Shown here: positions 27,126 through 34,946 of the stretch, in pieces
Numbering within the stretch: position 1 is the stretch's first letter
How the letters are laid out: each line of letters begins with the position of its first letter
Source of the DNA: Paracoccus sp. (in: a-proteobacteria)
Lineage (GTDB): Bacteria > Pseudomonadota > Alphaproteobacteria > Rhodobacterales > Rhodobacteraceae
NCBI RefSeq assembly: GCF_030536915.1
Contig: NZ_JAUNPC010000009.1
Coordinates: forward strand, 1 to 36,263
Reading direction: 5' to 3'
Length of the DNA stretch: 36,263 nt
Notes under the pieces: generated by a model
Told to the model about the DNA's origin: nothing
Databases searched by the model: none
The model's input: only the letters and a program-made list of their open reading frames with translations
Position numbers and translations under genes: made by a program

Positions 27126-27691
27126 TATCCGACCTCTTTCATGACATTCTGGAGAGAAGCGAGCTTCGAGCGGATCGAGCTGTCGATCATCTGCGAGCCC
27201 AGCTTGACGATCATTCCGCCGATGAGCCCCTCATCGACGCGGGTGTTCAGTTTCACGGTCTTGCCGGATTTCTGCGCCAGTGTCTCGGTCAGGCGGCGCT
27301 GCTGGTCGTCGGAAAGCGGGGCTGCGCTGACGACATCGGCCGTGACCTCGCCGCGTTCCTTGGCGATCAGGTCGCCCAGACGCTCGACCAGTTGCGGCAG
27401 GGTGAACAGGCGGCGGTTCTGCGCCATCAGCCGCAGCGTGTTGGTCAGGATATGGGACAGGCCCATGCGTTCCGCAATGGCGGTGATGGCCGATTCCTGT
27501 TCCTCGCGCGAATACAGGGGCGAGCCGATCAGGGTCCGCAGGTCGGCACTGGCGTCCAGTGTGGTGCGCAGGCTCTCGACCTCGGTCGAAAGCCGGTCGA
27601 GGCCGCCTTCCTCCCTGACCAGATCGAACACGGCTTGCGCATAACGCCCGGCGATGTTTGCGGAAATCGAAGCGGTATTGGCCACGGACAC
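27125..27691 (-). CDS. atpH: F1F0 ATP synthase subunit delta (OSCP)
   Basis: 188-aa stalk subunit joining F1 to the peripheral stator. N-terminal helices [20 protein letters not shown] and [20 protein letters not shown] are followed by [20 protein letters not shown] and the C-terminal signature [20 protein letters not shown] with [15 protein letters not shown]. It begins with GTG at 27691, where AAAGGG abuts the codon; a second in-frame GTG at 27685 has better spacing from AAGGGG, so either may be used. First gene of atpHAGDC. The F0 genes are elsewhere, the normal alphaproteobacterial split. Confidence 0.95.
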   Translation of the reverse strand: MSVANTASISANIAGRYAQAVFDLVREEGGLDRLSTEVESLRTTLDASADLRTLIGSPLYSREEQESAITAIAERMGLSHILTNTLRLMAQNRRLFTLPQLVERLGDLIAKERGEVTADVVSAAPLSDDQQRRLTETLAQKSGKTVKLNTRVDEGLIGGMIVKLGSQMIDSSIRSKLASLQNVMKEVG

Positions 27692-27802
27692 CCCTTTGGT
27701 TTGCGCGAAACCCCGCAGACGGGCCGCCTTGCGGGCGGTCGGACGCGGGGTGCGGACAAGGCAGGACGGACCTGTGGACGGTGCGCCCCTGAATCTGGCG
27801 CG

Positions 27803-27832
27803 TCTCTAGCAGCACTCGCCCATCACGCGCAA
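27803..27832 (-). promoter_or_regulatory. Weak putative promoter for the atp operon
   Basis: On the minus strand, TTGCGC (27832-27827) and TAGAGA (27808-27803) are 18 bases apart, upstream of atpH. The predicted transcript start near 27796 gives a leader of about 105 bases that would contain the nested hairpin. The -10 match is only three of six. Confidence 0.25.
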
Positions 27833-27953
27833 CCGTTCCGGCCGGGTAAAAGTGAAGCACTCGCACGGCAGGCGGGTCCCCGCGGCCCTGCGGGTCGCAA
27901 GGACGGTGATTCAGGTCCGCCACGACAGCCCGTCAAGCGCTGCGGACCGCCTG

Positions 27954-27970
27954 GGGTTCCCGCGGAACCC
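27954..27970 (-). terminator. Short hairpin after the methyltransferase gene
   Basis: GGGTTCC (27954-27960), loop CGC, GGAACCC (27964-27970), 26 bp past the minus-strand stop at 27997. The stem is perfect, but there is no T run, so it may be a terminator or a 3'-end stabiliser. Confidence 0.35.
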
Positions 27971-27996
27971 GCGCCCCTGGAGGCCCGGGCGAATCG

Positions 27997-28806
27997 TCAG
28001 CCCTTGGCCGGACCCTCGCCTGTCCTGCCCTGCCCGCCCGAGGGATGCGGCGCAGGCCGGGCCGCGGGCCGCGGCCGGCGGATGCCGTCCAGCAGGTCCA
28101 GGGGGCCGGGCACCAGCACCCGCTGCGCCGGGCCGATCGTCGCGGGCACCTGCTTGGCGAACTCGGCGATCACCACGCCCGCGATCAGGACCGAGGCGAT
28201 GCGGCTGCCCGTCCGTTCCCACATCTGCGCGCTTTTCAGCCAGAAGCGGCGATCCGAGGGCGGGATATAGAGCGCAGCCCCCGTGACCTCGGACACGAAG
28301 CCGGCCGCCCGCGCCTGTGCCTCCAACTGGCCGCGCGTATAGCTGCGGCCGATCCCGAAGGGGGTCCCCTCGCTTTGCGCCCACAGCCCTGCGCGGTTCG
28401 GCGCCATGACGATCAGCCGCCCGCCGGGGCCGAGGACGCGCCAGCATTCCGCCAGCAGCGCATCGGCATGGTCCGCCGTTTCCAGCCCGTGCAGCAGGAT
28501 CAGCCGGTCCAGGCTGCCGGTGTCCAGCGGCCAGGCGGTTTCCTCGCACAGCACCGAATGGTTGGGCATGCCCGCCGGCCAGGGCATCACCCCCTGCCGC
28601 GCCGGCATCAGGGCCATGACCCGCCGCGCCCGCGCCAGATAGGGCCGCAGCATCGGCGCGGCGAAGCCATAGCCCGCGACGGTCATGCCCATGGCGCGCT
28701 CGGGCGGCCACATGGCGGTCAGCCGGTCGCGCAGGACGCGCTGGACCACACGGCCCAGCGCCCGCTGGTAATAGAAGGCGCGCAGATCGACGACATCGTG
28801 ATGCAT
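27997..28806 (-). CDS. Class I SAM-dependent methyltransferase
   Basis: 269 aa with a methyltransferase type 11 pattern: MTVAGYGFAAPMLRPYLARA takes the SAM-loop position (residues about 40-60; the usual DxGxG is replaced by AGYGF), then LDRLILLHGLETADHADALL and AECWRVLGPGGRLIVMAPNR near residues 110-150. A second hydrophobic segment (SVLIAGVVIAEFAKQV) near residue 215 and a Pro/Gly-rich tail follow. The substrate is unknown. Start 28806 (MHHDVVDLRAFYYQRALGR) is preferred; ATG 28815 is in frame. The gene is divergent from gloB with 102 bp between starts, and a link to glutathione chemistry is only suggested by that place. Confidence 0.85.
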   Translation of the reverse strand: MHHDVVDLRAFYYQRALGRVVQRVLRDRLTAMWPPERAMGMTVAGYGFAAPMLRPYLARARRVMALMPARQGVMPWPAGMPNHSVLCEETAWPLDTGSLDRLILLHGLETADHADALLAECWRVLGPGGRLIVMAPNRAGLWAQSEGTPFGIGRSYTRGQLEAQARAAGFVSEVTGAALYIPPSDRRFWLKSAQMWERTGSRIASVLIAGVVIAEFAKQVPATIGPAQRVLVPGPLDLLDGIRRPRPAARPAPHPSGGQGRTGEGPAKG

Positions 28807-28856
28807 GGGCCACATCAGGGCCCTGCCCTTGCGGCGGCGTCAAGCCACCCGCCGGT

Positions 28857-28885
28857 TTGCCAATGCCGGAACCCCTGCCTATCGT
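28857..28885 (+). promoter_or_regulatory. Putative sigma-70-type promoter of gloB
   Basis: TTGCCA (28857-28862), 17-base spacer, TATCGT (28880-28885). Matches are five of six and four of six to consensus, with optimal spacing. Start of transcription would be near 28892, leaving a 17-base leader that includes GAGGAGG before ATG 28909. Confidence 0.5.
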
Positions 28886-28908
28886 GACTTTGACACGAGG
28901 AGGACATC

Positions 28909-29646
28909 ATGGCCGAACTGGTGACGATCCGCTGCCTGACCGACAACTACGCCTATCTGGTCCACGACCGGGGCTGCACCCTGCTGGTCGATGCACCCGA
29001 GGCCGGGCCGATCCTTTCGGAACTCGACCGCCGCGGCTGGGGGCTGGACATGATCCTGCTGACCCACCACCACGACGATCATGTTCAGGCGGTGCCCGAG
29101 ATCGTGGCCGCAACCGGCGCGCAGGTCTGGGGAAATTTGGCGGACATCGGGCGCCTGCCCTCGCTGGACCGGGCGCTTGAGACCGGCGACTGGACCGAGG
29201 CCTGCGGCCAGTCCGTGCATGTGATCGACGTGCCGGGCCATACGGTCGGCCATGTCGCCTTCCACCTGCCGGACGCCGGGATGGTCTTCACCGCCGACAG
29301 CCTGATGGCGATGGGCTGCGGCCGGCTGTTCGAGGGCACGGCCGCGCAGATGTGGGGCTCGCTGTCGAAGCTGGCGGAGCTGCCGGACGAGACGCTGGTC
29401 TGCTCGGGCCACGACTATGCCCGCGGCAACGGTGCCTTCGCCCTGTCGGTGGACCCGGGCAACAAGGCGCTGAAGGACCGGCTGGAGGCGACGCTGGACG
29501 GCAGTCGCCCCGCCTCTCCCGCCACGCTGGCCGACGAAAAGGCGACCAACCCTTTCCTGCGCGCGGCCGAACTGGCGCGACCCGGAGAGTCGCCCCTGGA
29601 CAGCTTTACCCGCCTGCGCGCGGCGAAGGACTCGTTCAAGGGCTGA
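28909..29646 (+). CDS. gloB: Hydroxyacylglutathione hydrolase (glyoxalase II)
   Basis: 245-aa metallo-beta-lactamase-fold enzyme that hydrolyses S-D-lactoylglutathione to D-lactate and glutathione, the second step of methylglyoxal detoxification. The binuclear metal motif THHHDDH is at residues 52-58. Further ligands are in VPGHTVGHVAFH near 107, FTADSLMAMGCGRLFEGTA near 128 and SGHDYARGNGAFAL near 168. The C-terminal glyoxalase II helical domain has KATNPFLRA. A strong GAGGAGG lies before the ATG. Length is normal. Confidence 0.96.
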   Translation: MAELVTIRCLTDNYAYLVHDRGCTLLVDAPEAGPILSELDRRGWGLDMILLTHHHDDHVQAVPEIVAATGAQVWGNLADIGRLPSLDRALETGDWTEACGQSVHVIDVPGHTVGHVAFHLPDAGMVFTADSLMAMGCGRLFEGTAAQMWGSLSKLAELPDETLVCSGHDYARGNGAFALSVDPGNKALKDRLEATLDGSRPASPATLADEKATNPFLRAAELARPGESPLDSFTRLRAAKDSFKG

Positions 29647-29837
29647 CGGGGGGGAACTTGAAACATGGGGGCCGCGTGATCACATCTGCCTCAACCGCCG
29701 CATCTTCGGCCGGGCGTATCCAAAGTACCCCTTGCATCGCGCCGAAATGCACCGATTCTTAATCGTATCGTGACAGTCTGGTCAGGTGGGACCGTCGAAC
29801 GGCCCCAGACCGCCAGTCGACTGACAGGAGCAGTGCC

Positions 29838-32153
29838 GTGCCGTCCTTCTCGACCACCTTGGAACAGGCGATCCATTCCGCCTTGTCGCTGGCCAACCGC
29901 CACCGCCATGAACTCGCCACGCTTGAACACCTGCTGCTGGCCCTGACCGAAGAACCCGATGCGGTGCGCGTCATGCGCGCCTGCAACGTCGATCTGGACG
30001 AATTGCGCCGGTTGCTGACCGAATTCATCGACGACGACCTTTCGACGCTGATCACCGACGTGGACGGGTCCGAGGCGGTGCCGACCGCCGCCTTCCAGCG
30101 CGTCATCCAGCGCGCCGCCATCCACGTCCAAAGCTCGGGCCGCAGCGAGGTCACGGGCGCCAACGTGCTGGTCGCGATCTTCGCCGAACGGGAATCGAAT
30201 GCCGCGTTCTTCCTGCAGGAACTCGACATGACCCGCTACGACGCGGTGAACTTCATCGCGCATGGGGTGGCGAAGAACCCGTCCTTCTCGGAATCGCGGT
30301 CCGTCAAGGGGGCCGAGGCCGAGCAGTCCCAATCCGAGGAACGGCAGGGCAAGGAGGATTCCGCCTTGGCCAAGTATTGCGTGGACCTGAACGCCAAGGC
30401 CTCGCAGGGCGATGTCGATCCGCTGATCGGCCGCGCCGACGAGGTCGAGCGCTGCATCCAGGTGCTCTGCCGCCGACGCAAGAACAACCCGCTGCTGGTG
30501 GGCGATCCGGGCGTGGGCAAGACCGCCATCGCCGAGGGGCTGGCGCTGAAGATCACGCGGGGCGAGACGCCGGATGTGCTGGCGGGCGCCACGATCTTCT
30601 CGCTGGACATGGGCGCGCTGCTGGCGGGCACCCGCTACCGCGGCGACTTCGAGGAGCGGCTGAAGGCCGTCGTCAAGGAGCTTGAGGAGCATCCCGACGC
30701 GATCCTGTTCATCGACGAGATTCATACGGTGATCGGCGCGGGCGCCACCTCGGGCGGCGCGATGGACGCGTCCAACCTGCTCAAGCCCGCGCTGTCGGGC
30801 GGCAAGCTGCGCTGCATGGGCTCCACCACCTACAAGGAGTTCCGACAGCACTTCGAGAAGGACCGGGCGCTCAGCCGCCGCTTCCAGAAGATCGACGTGA
30901 ACGAACCCTCGGTGCCCGACACCATCAAGATCCTGATGGGCCTCAAGCCCAGCTTCGAGAAGCATCACGAGCTGCGTTATACCTCGGAAGCGATCAAGAC
31001 CGCCGTCGAACTGGCCTCGCGCTACATCAACGACCGCAAGCTGCCCGACTCGGCCATCGACGTGATCGACGAGGCGGGGGCGGCCCAGCATGTCGTGGCC
31101 GAAAGCCGCCGCAAGAAGGTGATCTCGCCCAAGGAAATCGAGGCGATCGTCGCCAAGATCGCCCGCATTCCCCCGAAAAGCGTCAGCAAGGACGACGCCG
31201 AGGTGCTGCGCGACCTTGAAAAGACGCTCAAACGACTGGTCTTCGGGCAAGATGCGGCGATCGAGGCGCTGGCGTCGTCGATCAAGCTGGCCCGCGCGGG
31301 CCTGCGCGAGCCGGAAAAGCCCATCGGCAACTACCTGTTCGCCGGCCCGACCGGCGTCGGCAAGACCGAGGTCGCCAAGCAGTTGGCGAACACGCTGGGG
31401 GTGGAACTGCTGCGCTTCGACATGTCGGAATACATGGAGAAGCACGCGGTTTCGCGCCTGATCGGCGCACCCCCCGGCTATGTCGGCTTCGACCAGGGCG
31501 GCCTGCTGACCGACGGCGTGGACCAGCATCCGCATTGCGTGCTGCTGCTGGACGAGATCGAGAAGGCGCACCCGGATGTCTACAACATCCTGCTGCAGAT
31601 CATGGACCACGGCAAACTGACCGACCACAACGGCCGGCAGGTCGACTACCGCAACGTGATCCTGATCATGACCTCGAACGCGGGTGCCGCTGACCAGGCC
31701 CGCGCGGCCATCGGCTTCGGCCGCGACCGGCGCGAGGGCGAGGACAAGGAGGCGATCGAGCGCACCTTTACGCCCGAGTTCCGCAACCGGCTTGACGCGG
31801 TCATCAGCTTTGCGCCGCTGCCGCGCGAGGTGATCGTGCAGGTGGTCGAGAAGTTCATCCTGCAGCTGGAAGCCCAGCTCATGGACCGCAACGTCCATAT
31901 CGAGCTGACGCCCGAGGCCGCGAACTGGCTGGCCGAAAAGGGCTACGACGACCGGATGGGCGCACGCCCGCTGGCCCGCGTGATCCAGGAGACGATCAAG
32001 AAGCCTCTGGCCGAGGAACTGCTGTTCGGCCGCCTGATGAAGGGCGGGATCGTCAAGGTCCGCATCGAGGACGACAAGCCCGTCTTCGATATCGAAGGCC
32101 CCTCCACGCCCCGGCTGGGCAAGGATCGCACCCCCTTGCTGACGGCGGAATGA
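29838..32153 (+). CDS. clpA: ATP-dependent Clp protease ATP-binding subunit ClpA
   Basis: 771-aa AAA+ unfoldase that feeds substrates to ClpP. The N domain (SFSTTLEQAIHSALSLANRH, ELATLEHLLLALTEEPDAVR) spans about residues 1-145. The first AAA+ module has GDPGVGKTAIAEG near 220 and ILFIDEIHTVIGAGATSGGA near 290. The second has GPTGVGKTEVAKQ near 502, LLLDEIEKAHPDVYNILLQI near 573 and MGARPLARVIQETIKKPLAE near 710. There is no ClpB-type middle coiled coil, which supports ClpA. The start is GTG 29838 with CAGGAG seven bases upstream. clpS, often next to clpA elsewhere, is not visible; gloB lies upstream. Confidence 0.97.
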   Translation: MPSFSTTLEQAIHSALSLANRHRHELATLEHLLLALTEEPDAVRVMRACNVDLDELRRLLTEFIDDDLSTLITDVDGSEAVPTAAFQRVIQRAAIHVQSSGRSEVTGANVLVAIFAERESNAAFFLQELDMTRYDAVNFIAHGVAKNPSFSESRSVKGAEAEQSQSEERQGKEDSALAKYCVDLNAKASQGDVDPLIGRADEVERCIQVLCRRRKNNPLLVGDPGVGKTAIAEGLALKITRGETPDVLAGATIFSLDMGALLAGTRYRGDFEERLKAVVKELEEHPDAILFIDEIHTVIGAGATSGGAMDASNLLKPALSGGKLRCMGSTTYKEFRQHFEKDRALSRRFQKIDVNEPSVPDTIKILMGLKPSFEKHHELRYTSEAIKTAVELASRYINDRKLPDSAIDVIDEAGAAQHVVAESRRKKVISPKEIEAIVAKIARIPPKSVSKDDAEVLRDLEKTLKRLVFGQDAAIEALASSIKLARAGLREPEKPIGNYLFAGPTGVGKTEVAKQLANTLGVELLRFDMSEYMEKHAVSRLIGAPPGYVGFDQGGLLTDGVDQHPHCVLLLDEIEKAHPDVYNILLQIMDHGKLTDHNGRQVDYRNVILIMTSNAGAADQARAAIGFGRDRREGEDKEAIERTFTPEFRNRLDAVISFAPLPREVIVQVVEKFILQLEAQLMDRNVHIELTPEAANWLAEKGYDDRMGARPLARVIQETIKKPLAEELLFGRLMKGGIVKVRIEDDKPVFDIEGPSTPRLGKDRTPLLTAE

Positions 32154-32165
32154 ACCCATGATCGG

Positions 32166-32190
32166 AAAAGGCGCCCCCGCGGCGCCTTTT
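32166..32190 (+). terminator. Intrinsic terminator after clpA
   Basis: AAAAGGCGCC (32166-32175), loop CCCGC, GGCGCCTTTT (32181-32190), then CTCTT. A perfect 10-bp stem ending in a T run, 12 bp after the clpA stop. Its stem is nearly the same as that of the terminator at 10068-10094. Confidence 0.88.
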
Positions 32191-32321
32191 CTCTTGCCCG
32201 GACGCGCGATGCGCAGGCAGCCCGCCGGAGCGATGCAAGGGCAGGCGTGTCAGCGGGCCGACATGATTTCTTCATGCATCCATGCTTCAAGGGCCGGAAT
32301 CGCCCGACAGGAAAGCGCATC

Positions 32322-33218
32322 ATGGCCTCTGACCTCGACCTGCTCACCATCGACGAAGGACTGGACGAGGATTTCGAGCTTGATCTTGAGGATGCGATGC
32401 TGCCCCTGCAGATCGCGGCCGCCTACAAGGAGATGCACCCCAACCCCCTGCCCCGCAGAATATATTTCCACGAACTGCTGCGCCTGCAGTCGGAACTGAT
32501 CAAGCTGCAGGACTGGGTCAGCCACCACAAGGAAAAGGTCGTCGTCCTCTTCGAGGGGCGCGATTCCGCCGGCAAGGGCGGCGTCATCAAGCGCATCACC
32601 CAGCGCCTGAACCCCCGCGTCGTGCGCACCGTGGCCCTGCCCGCGCCGTCCGACCGCGAAAAGACCCAGTGGTATTTCCAGCGCTACGTCCCCCACCTGC
32701 CCGCCGGCGGCGAGATCGTCCTGTTCGACCGCAGCTGGTACAACCGCGCGGGCGTCGAGCGGGTGATGGGCTTCGCCACCGAACCCGAGGTCGATCAGTT
32801 CTTCGATGATGTTCCCGAGTTCGAGCGGATGCTGGTCCGCTCGGGCATCCGGCTGGTGAAATACTGGTTCTCGATCACCGACGTGGAACAGCAGATGCGC
32901 TTCCTCATGCGCATCCACGACCCGCTGAAGCAGTGGAAGCTGTCGCCCATGGATCTGCAGTCCCGCATCCGCTGGGAAGCCTATACCAAGGCCAAGGAGG
33001 ACATGTTCGAGCGCACCTCGATCCCCGAGGCGCCCTGGTACATCGTCCCCGGCAACGACAAGAAGCGGGCGCGGCTGAACTGCATCAGCCACCTGCTGAG
33101 CCTCATCCCCTATACCGAGGTCGAGCAGGAGACGATCACCCTGCCCGACCGCGTCTTCAACCCCGACTATGAGCGCGAGGTCCTGCCCCGCGACCTCTAC
33201 GTTCCCGAACGGTACTGA
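32322..33218 (+). CDS. ppk2: Polyphosphate kinase 2 (class I)
   Basis: 298-aa PPK2 kinase that transfers phosphate between polyphosphate and nucleoside diphosphates (ADP/GDP). Walker A FEGRDSAGKGGVIKRI is at about residues 78-90, the lid region is SDREKTQWYFQRYVPHLPAG near 112, and Walker B is FDRSWYNRAGVERVMGF near 135. PSDRRKARL-like GNDKKRARLNCISHLL closes the domain. One complete domain means the one-domain class I form; two-domain class III-like fusions are excluded. The N-terminus is notably acidic (DEGLDEDFELDLEDAM). ATG 32322 has AGGAAA upstream. It lies after the clpA terminator and is followed four bases later by the DUF1330 gene. Confidence 0.94.
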   Translation: MASDLDLLTIDEGLDEDFELDLEDAMLPLQIAAAYKEMHPNPLPRRIYFHELLRLQSELIKLQDWVSHHKEKVVVLFEGRDSAGKGGVIKRITQRLNPRVVRTVALPAPSDREKTQWYFQRYVPHLPAGGEIVLFDRSWYNRAGVERVMGFATEPEVDQFFDDVPEFERMLVRSGIRLVKYWFSITDVEQQMRFLMRIHDPLKQWKLSPMDLQSRIRWEAYTKAKEDMFERTSIPEAPWYIVPGNDKKRARLNCISHLLSLIPYTEVEQETITLPDRVFNPDYEREVLPRDLYVPERY

Positions 33219-33222
33219 ACCC

Positions 33223-33540
33223 ATGCCCAAGGCCTACTGGATCGCCCATGTGACCATCGACGACCCCGACGCCTACCAAGCCTACCGGCAGGCCAATGCC
33301 GCGGCCTTCGCGAAATACGGCGGACGCTTCCTCGTGCGCGGCGGTCCGCAGGCGGTGATGGAGGGCGCCGTCCGCCCACGCGCGGTGGTGATCGAGTTTC
33401 CCTCGATGCAGGCCGCGCAGGATTGCTATCGCAGCCCCGAATACCAGGCCGCCTTGGCGTTGCGGCAGCCTGTCAGCACCGCTGACCTCATCATCGCCGA
33501 GGGGTATGACGAGCCGAGGATCGCTGACGAAAGCGACTGA
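33223..33540 (+). CDS. DUF1330 domain-containing protein
   Basis: 105 aa, a full DUF1330 dimeric alpha/beta-barrel domain: MPKAYWIAHVTIDDPDAYQA, YRQANAAAFAKYGGRFLVRG, GAVRPRAVVIEFPSMQAAQD and CYRSPEYQAALALRQPVSTA. The family is related to ABM/EthD-like folds; enzymatic function is not established. It starts four bases after the ppk2 stop, so the two genes are almost certainly co-transcribed. Its Shine-Dalgarno site is weak, consistent with coupling. Confidence 0.92.
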   Translation: MPKAYWIAHVTIDDPDAYQAYRQANAAAFAKYGGRFLVRGGPQAVMEGAVRPRAVVIEFPSMQAAQDCYRSPEYQAALALRQPVSTADLIIAEGYDEPRIADESD

Positions 33541-33551
33541 TCTTATTTAAC

Positions 33552-33580
33552 TTGCGCCGGATGGAACCGGACCTGATAAT
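33552..33580 (+). promoter_or_regulatory. Promoter of the TerB gene, leaderless geometry
   Basis: TTGCGC (33552-33557), 17-base spacer, GATAAT (33575-33580). The -10 matches five of six consensus bases. The expected start, seven bases past the -10 end, is 33587, the A of the ATG. Six C residues fill the gap and no Shine-Dalgarno site exists. Confidence 0.65.
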
Positions 33581-33586
33581 CCCCCC

Positions 33587-34036
33587 ATGTTCCGTAGCCT
33601 TCTGCCTCGCCTGCTGGGGGAAACCCCGCCCGACGCCACCCTTTCGCATGATGATGCGGAGGTTGCGATCGCCGCGCTTCTGGTGCGCATCGCCCGCGCC
33701 GACAACCATTATGGCAATGATGAGCGCAGGCATATCGACGCCCTGCTGGCTCGCCGCCGGGGGTTGTCCGAGGCCGATGCCGCCGACCGCCGTGCCGCGG
33801 CCGAGATGGTCGAGGCCGAGGCCCCCGATACCGTCCGCTTCACCCGCGCCATCAAGGACCGCATTCCGCTGGACGAGCGGGCCGAGGTCATCGGCGACAT
33901 GTGGGAAATCGCGCTGTCCGACGGCAAGCGTTCGGCCGACGAGGACGCGGCGATCCGGCTTGCCGCAAGCCTTCTGGGCGTGACCGATGTCGAAAGTGCA
34001 AGGATGCGGCAGAAAGTGACGCAGTCTGCCCGCTGA
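33587..34036 (+). CDS. TerB-family (tellurite resistance TerB-like) protein
   Basis: 149 aa, a single TerB helical domain: AEVAIAALLVRIARADNHYG with NDERRHIDALLARRRGL, then RFTRAIKDRIPLDERAEVIG, DMWEIALSDGKRSADEDAAI and RLAASLLGVTD. The conserved acidic residues proposed to bind metal (ARADNHYGNDE, LSDGKRSADED) are present. In ter operons TerB works with TerC/TerD at the membrane, but stand-alone TerB proteins are common and not tied to tellurite. No other ter gene is here. Translation probably starts on a leaderless mRNA. Confidence 0.9.
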   Translation: MFRSLLPRLLGETPPDATLSHDDAEVAIAALLVRIARADNHYGNDERRHIDALLARRRGLSEADAADRRAAAEMVEAEAPDTVRFTRAIKDRIPLDERAEVIGDMWEIALSDGKRSADEDAAIRLAASLLGVTDVESARMRQKVTQSAR

Positions 34037-34099
34037 GGCCAGCCCGCCCGTGACGACATCGTTGCAATCCGTTGCCGATTTGCGCCAGATGCACGGATC

Positions 34100-34927
34100 A
34101 TGACTGCCGATCTCTCCGCCTCACAGCCCGGCCCGCCGGAACAGGCCGCCCTGCCGGCGGCTGCCCCGGTCATCCAGATCCGTGGACTGCACAAGTCCTA
34201 TGGCTCGCTGCAGGTGCTCAAGGGTGTGGACATGGCCGCGCCGCGCGGCCATGTGGTGACGCTGATCGGCTCATCGGGGTCGGGGAAGTCCACCCTTCTG
34301 CGCTGCTGCAACCTGCTGGAGATCAGCCAGGCGGGCGAGGTGGTGATCGAGGGCGAGCCGGTCCGCTGGACCGGCACCGGCCCCGACCGTCAGCCCGCGG
34401 ACCGGGCGCAGGTGCGGCGGCTGCGGACGAACCTGTCGATGGTGTTCCAGCAGTTCAATCTGTGGTCCCACATGACCATCCTGCAGAACGTGATGGAGGC
34501 GCCGCTGACCGTGCTGGGCCAGCCCGCCGCGCAGGTCGAGGCGCGGGCGCGCAAGCTCTTGGACAAGGTCGGCATCGGCGACAAGGCCGACGCCTTGCCC
34601 GCGCAGTTGTCGGGCGGCCAGCAGCAGCGCGCCGCCATCGCCCGCGCGCTGTGCATGGAGCCGCGGGCGCTGCTGTTCGACGAACCCACCAGCGCGCTTG
34701 ACCCCGAATTGCAGCAGGAGGTCGTCAAGGTCATCAAGGACCTTGCGGGTGAGCATCGGACGATGATCCTCGTGACCCACGACATGCGGCTGGCGGCAGA
34801 TGTCAGCGACCATGTCGTGTTCCTGCACCAGGGCCGGATCGAGGAGGAAGGCCCGCCCGACCAGATTTTCCGCGCAGCCCGGACGGACCGGCTGCGCCAA
34901 TTCCTCAGCGCCACCGCAAGCGCCTGA
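34100..34927 (+). CDS. Polar amino-acid ABC transporter ATP-binding protein
   Basis: 275-aa ATPase of the HisP/GlnQ type. Walker A GSSGSGKSTLLRCCNLLE is near residue 57, the Q-loop VFQQFNLWSHMTILQNVMEA near 115, the signature LSGGQQQRAAIARAL near 172, Walker B LLFDEPTSALDPEL near 190 and the H-loop LVTHDMRLAADV near 222. NLWSHMT is typical of the arginine/histidine/octopine importer group. An extra N-terminal 25 residues, Ala/Pro-rich, precedes the fold. The start ATG 34100 lacks a strong ribosome site. First gene of an importer operon with the binding protein (19 bp later) and a permease. Confidence 0.94.
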   Translation: MTADLSASQPGPPEQAALPAAAPVIQIRGLHKSYGSLQVLKGVDMAAPRGHVVTLIGSSGSGKSTLLRCCNLLEISQAGEVVIEGEPVRWTGTGPDRQPADRAQVRRLRTNLSMVFQQFNLWSHMTILQNVMEAPLTVLGQPAAQVEARARKLLDKVGIGDKADALPAQLSGGQQQRAAIARALCMEPRALLFDEPTSALDPELQQEVVKVIKDLAGEHRTMILVTHDMRLAADVSDHVVFLHQGRIEEEGPPDQIFRAARTDRLRQFLSATASA

Positions 34928-34946
34928 GCACCAACGGGAGACTGCC

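Larger units (their letters stand above)
27692..27996. other. 305-bp intergenic region: atp leader and methyltransferase 3' flank
   Basis: Non-coding by frame and composition. The part next to atpH should hold its promoter and leader: a nested hairpin at 27710-27751 (ACCCCGC/GCGGGGT outside, CCGCC/GGCGG inside) and a weak minus-strand promoter-like pair at 27803-27832. The part next to the methyltransferase holds a 7-bp hairpin (27954-27970). No small ORF with a convincing ribosome site and no RNA gene was recognised. Confidence 0.5.

Noticed and set aside
28889-28895. TTGACA as -35 box for gloB
   Set aside because: It lies only about 14 bases before the ATG, next to the ribosome site, leaving no room for a -10 box. 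TTGCCA at 28857 with TATCGT is better placed.
29732-29764. Heat-shock (sigma-32) or sigma-70 promoter before clpA (TTGCAT, then GATTCT or TTAATC)
   Set aside because: TTGCAT fits a -35 box, but neither -10 candidate has both good spacing and good sequence, and the CCCCAT-like -10 of sigma-32 is absent. A promoter is needed here but I cannot place it.
29691-32159. Long minus-strand open frame (822 codons) opposite clpA
   Set aside because: It is exactly antisense to a complete ClpA with all motifs. High GC at third positions suppresses stops on the opposite strand; its residues are His/Gln/Asp/Val-rich noise with no domain.
33587-34036. Tellurite resistance operon
   Set aside because: Only a TerB domain is present. 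TerA, TerC, TerD and TerE are missing, so tellurite resistance is not supported.
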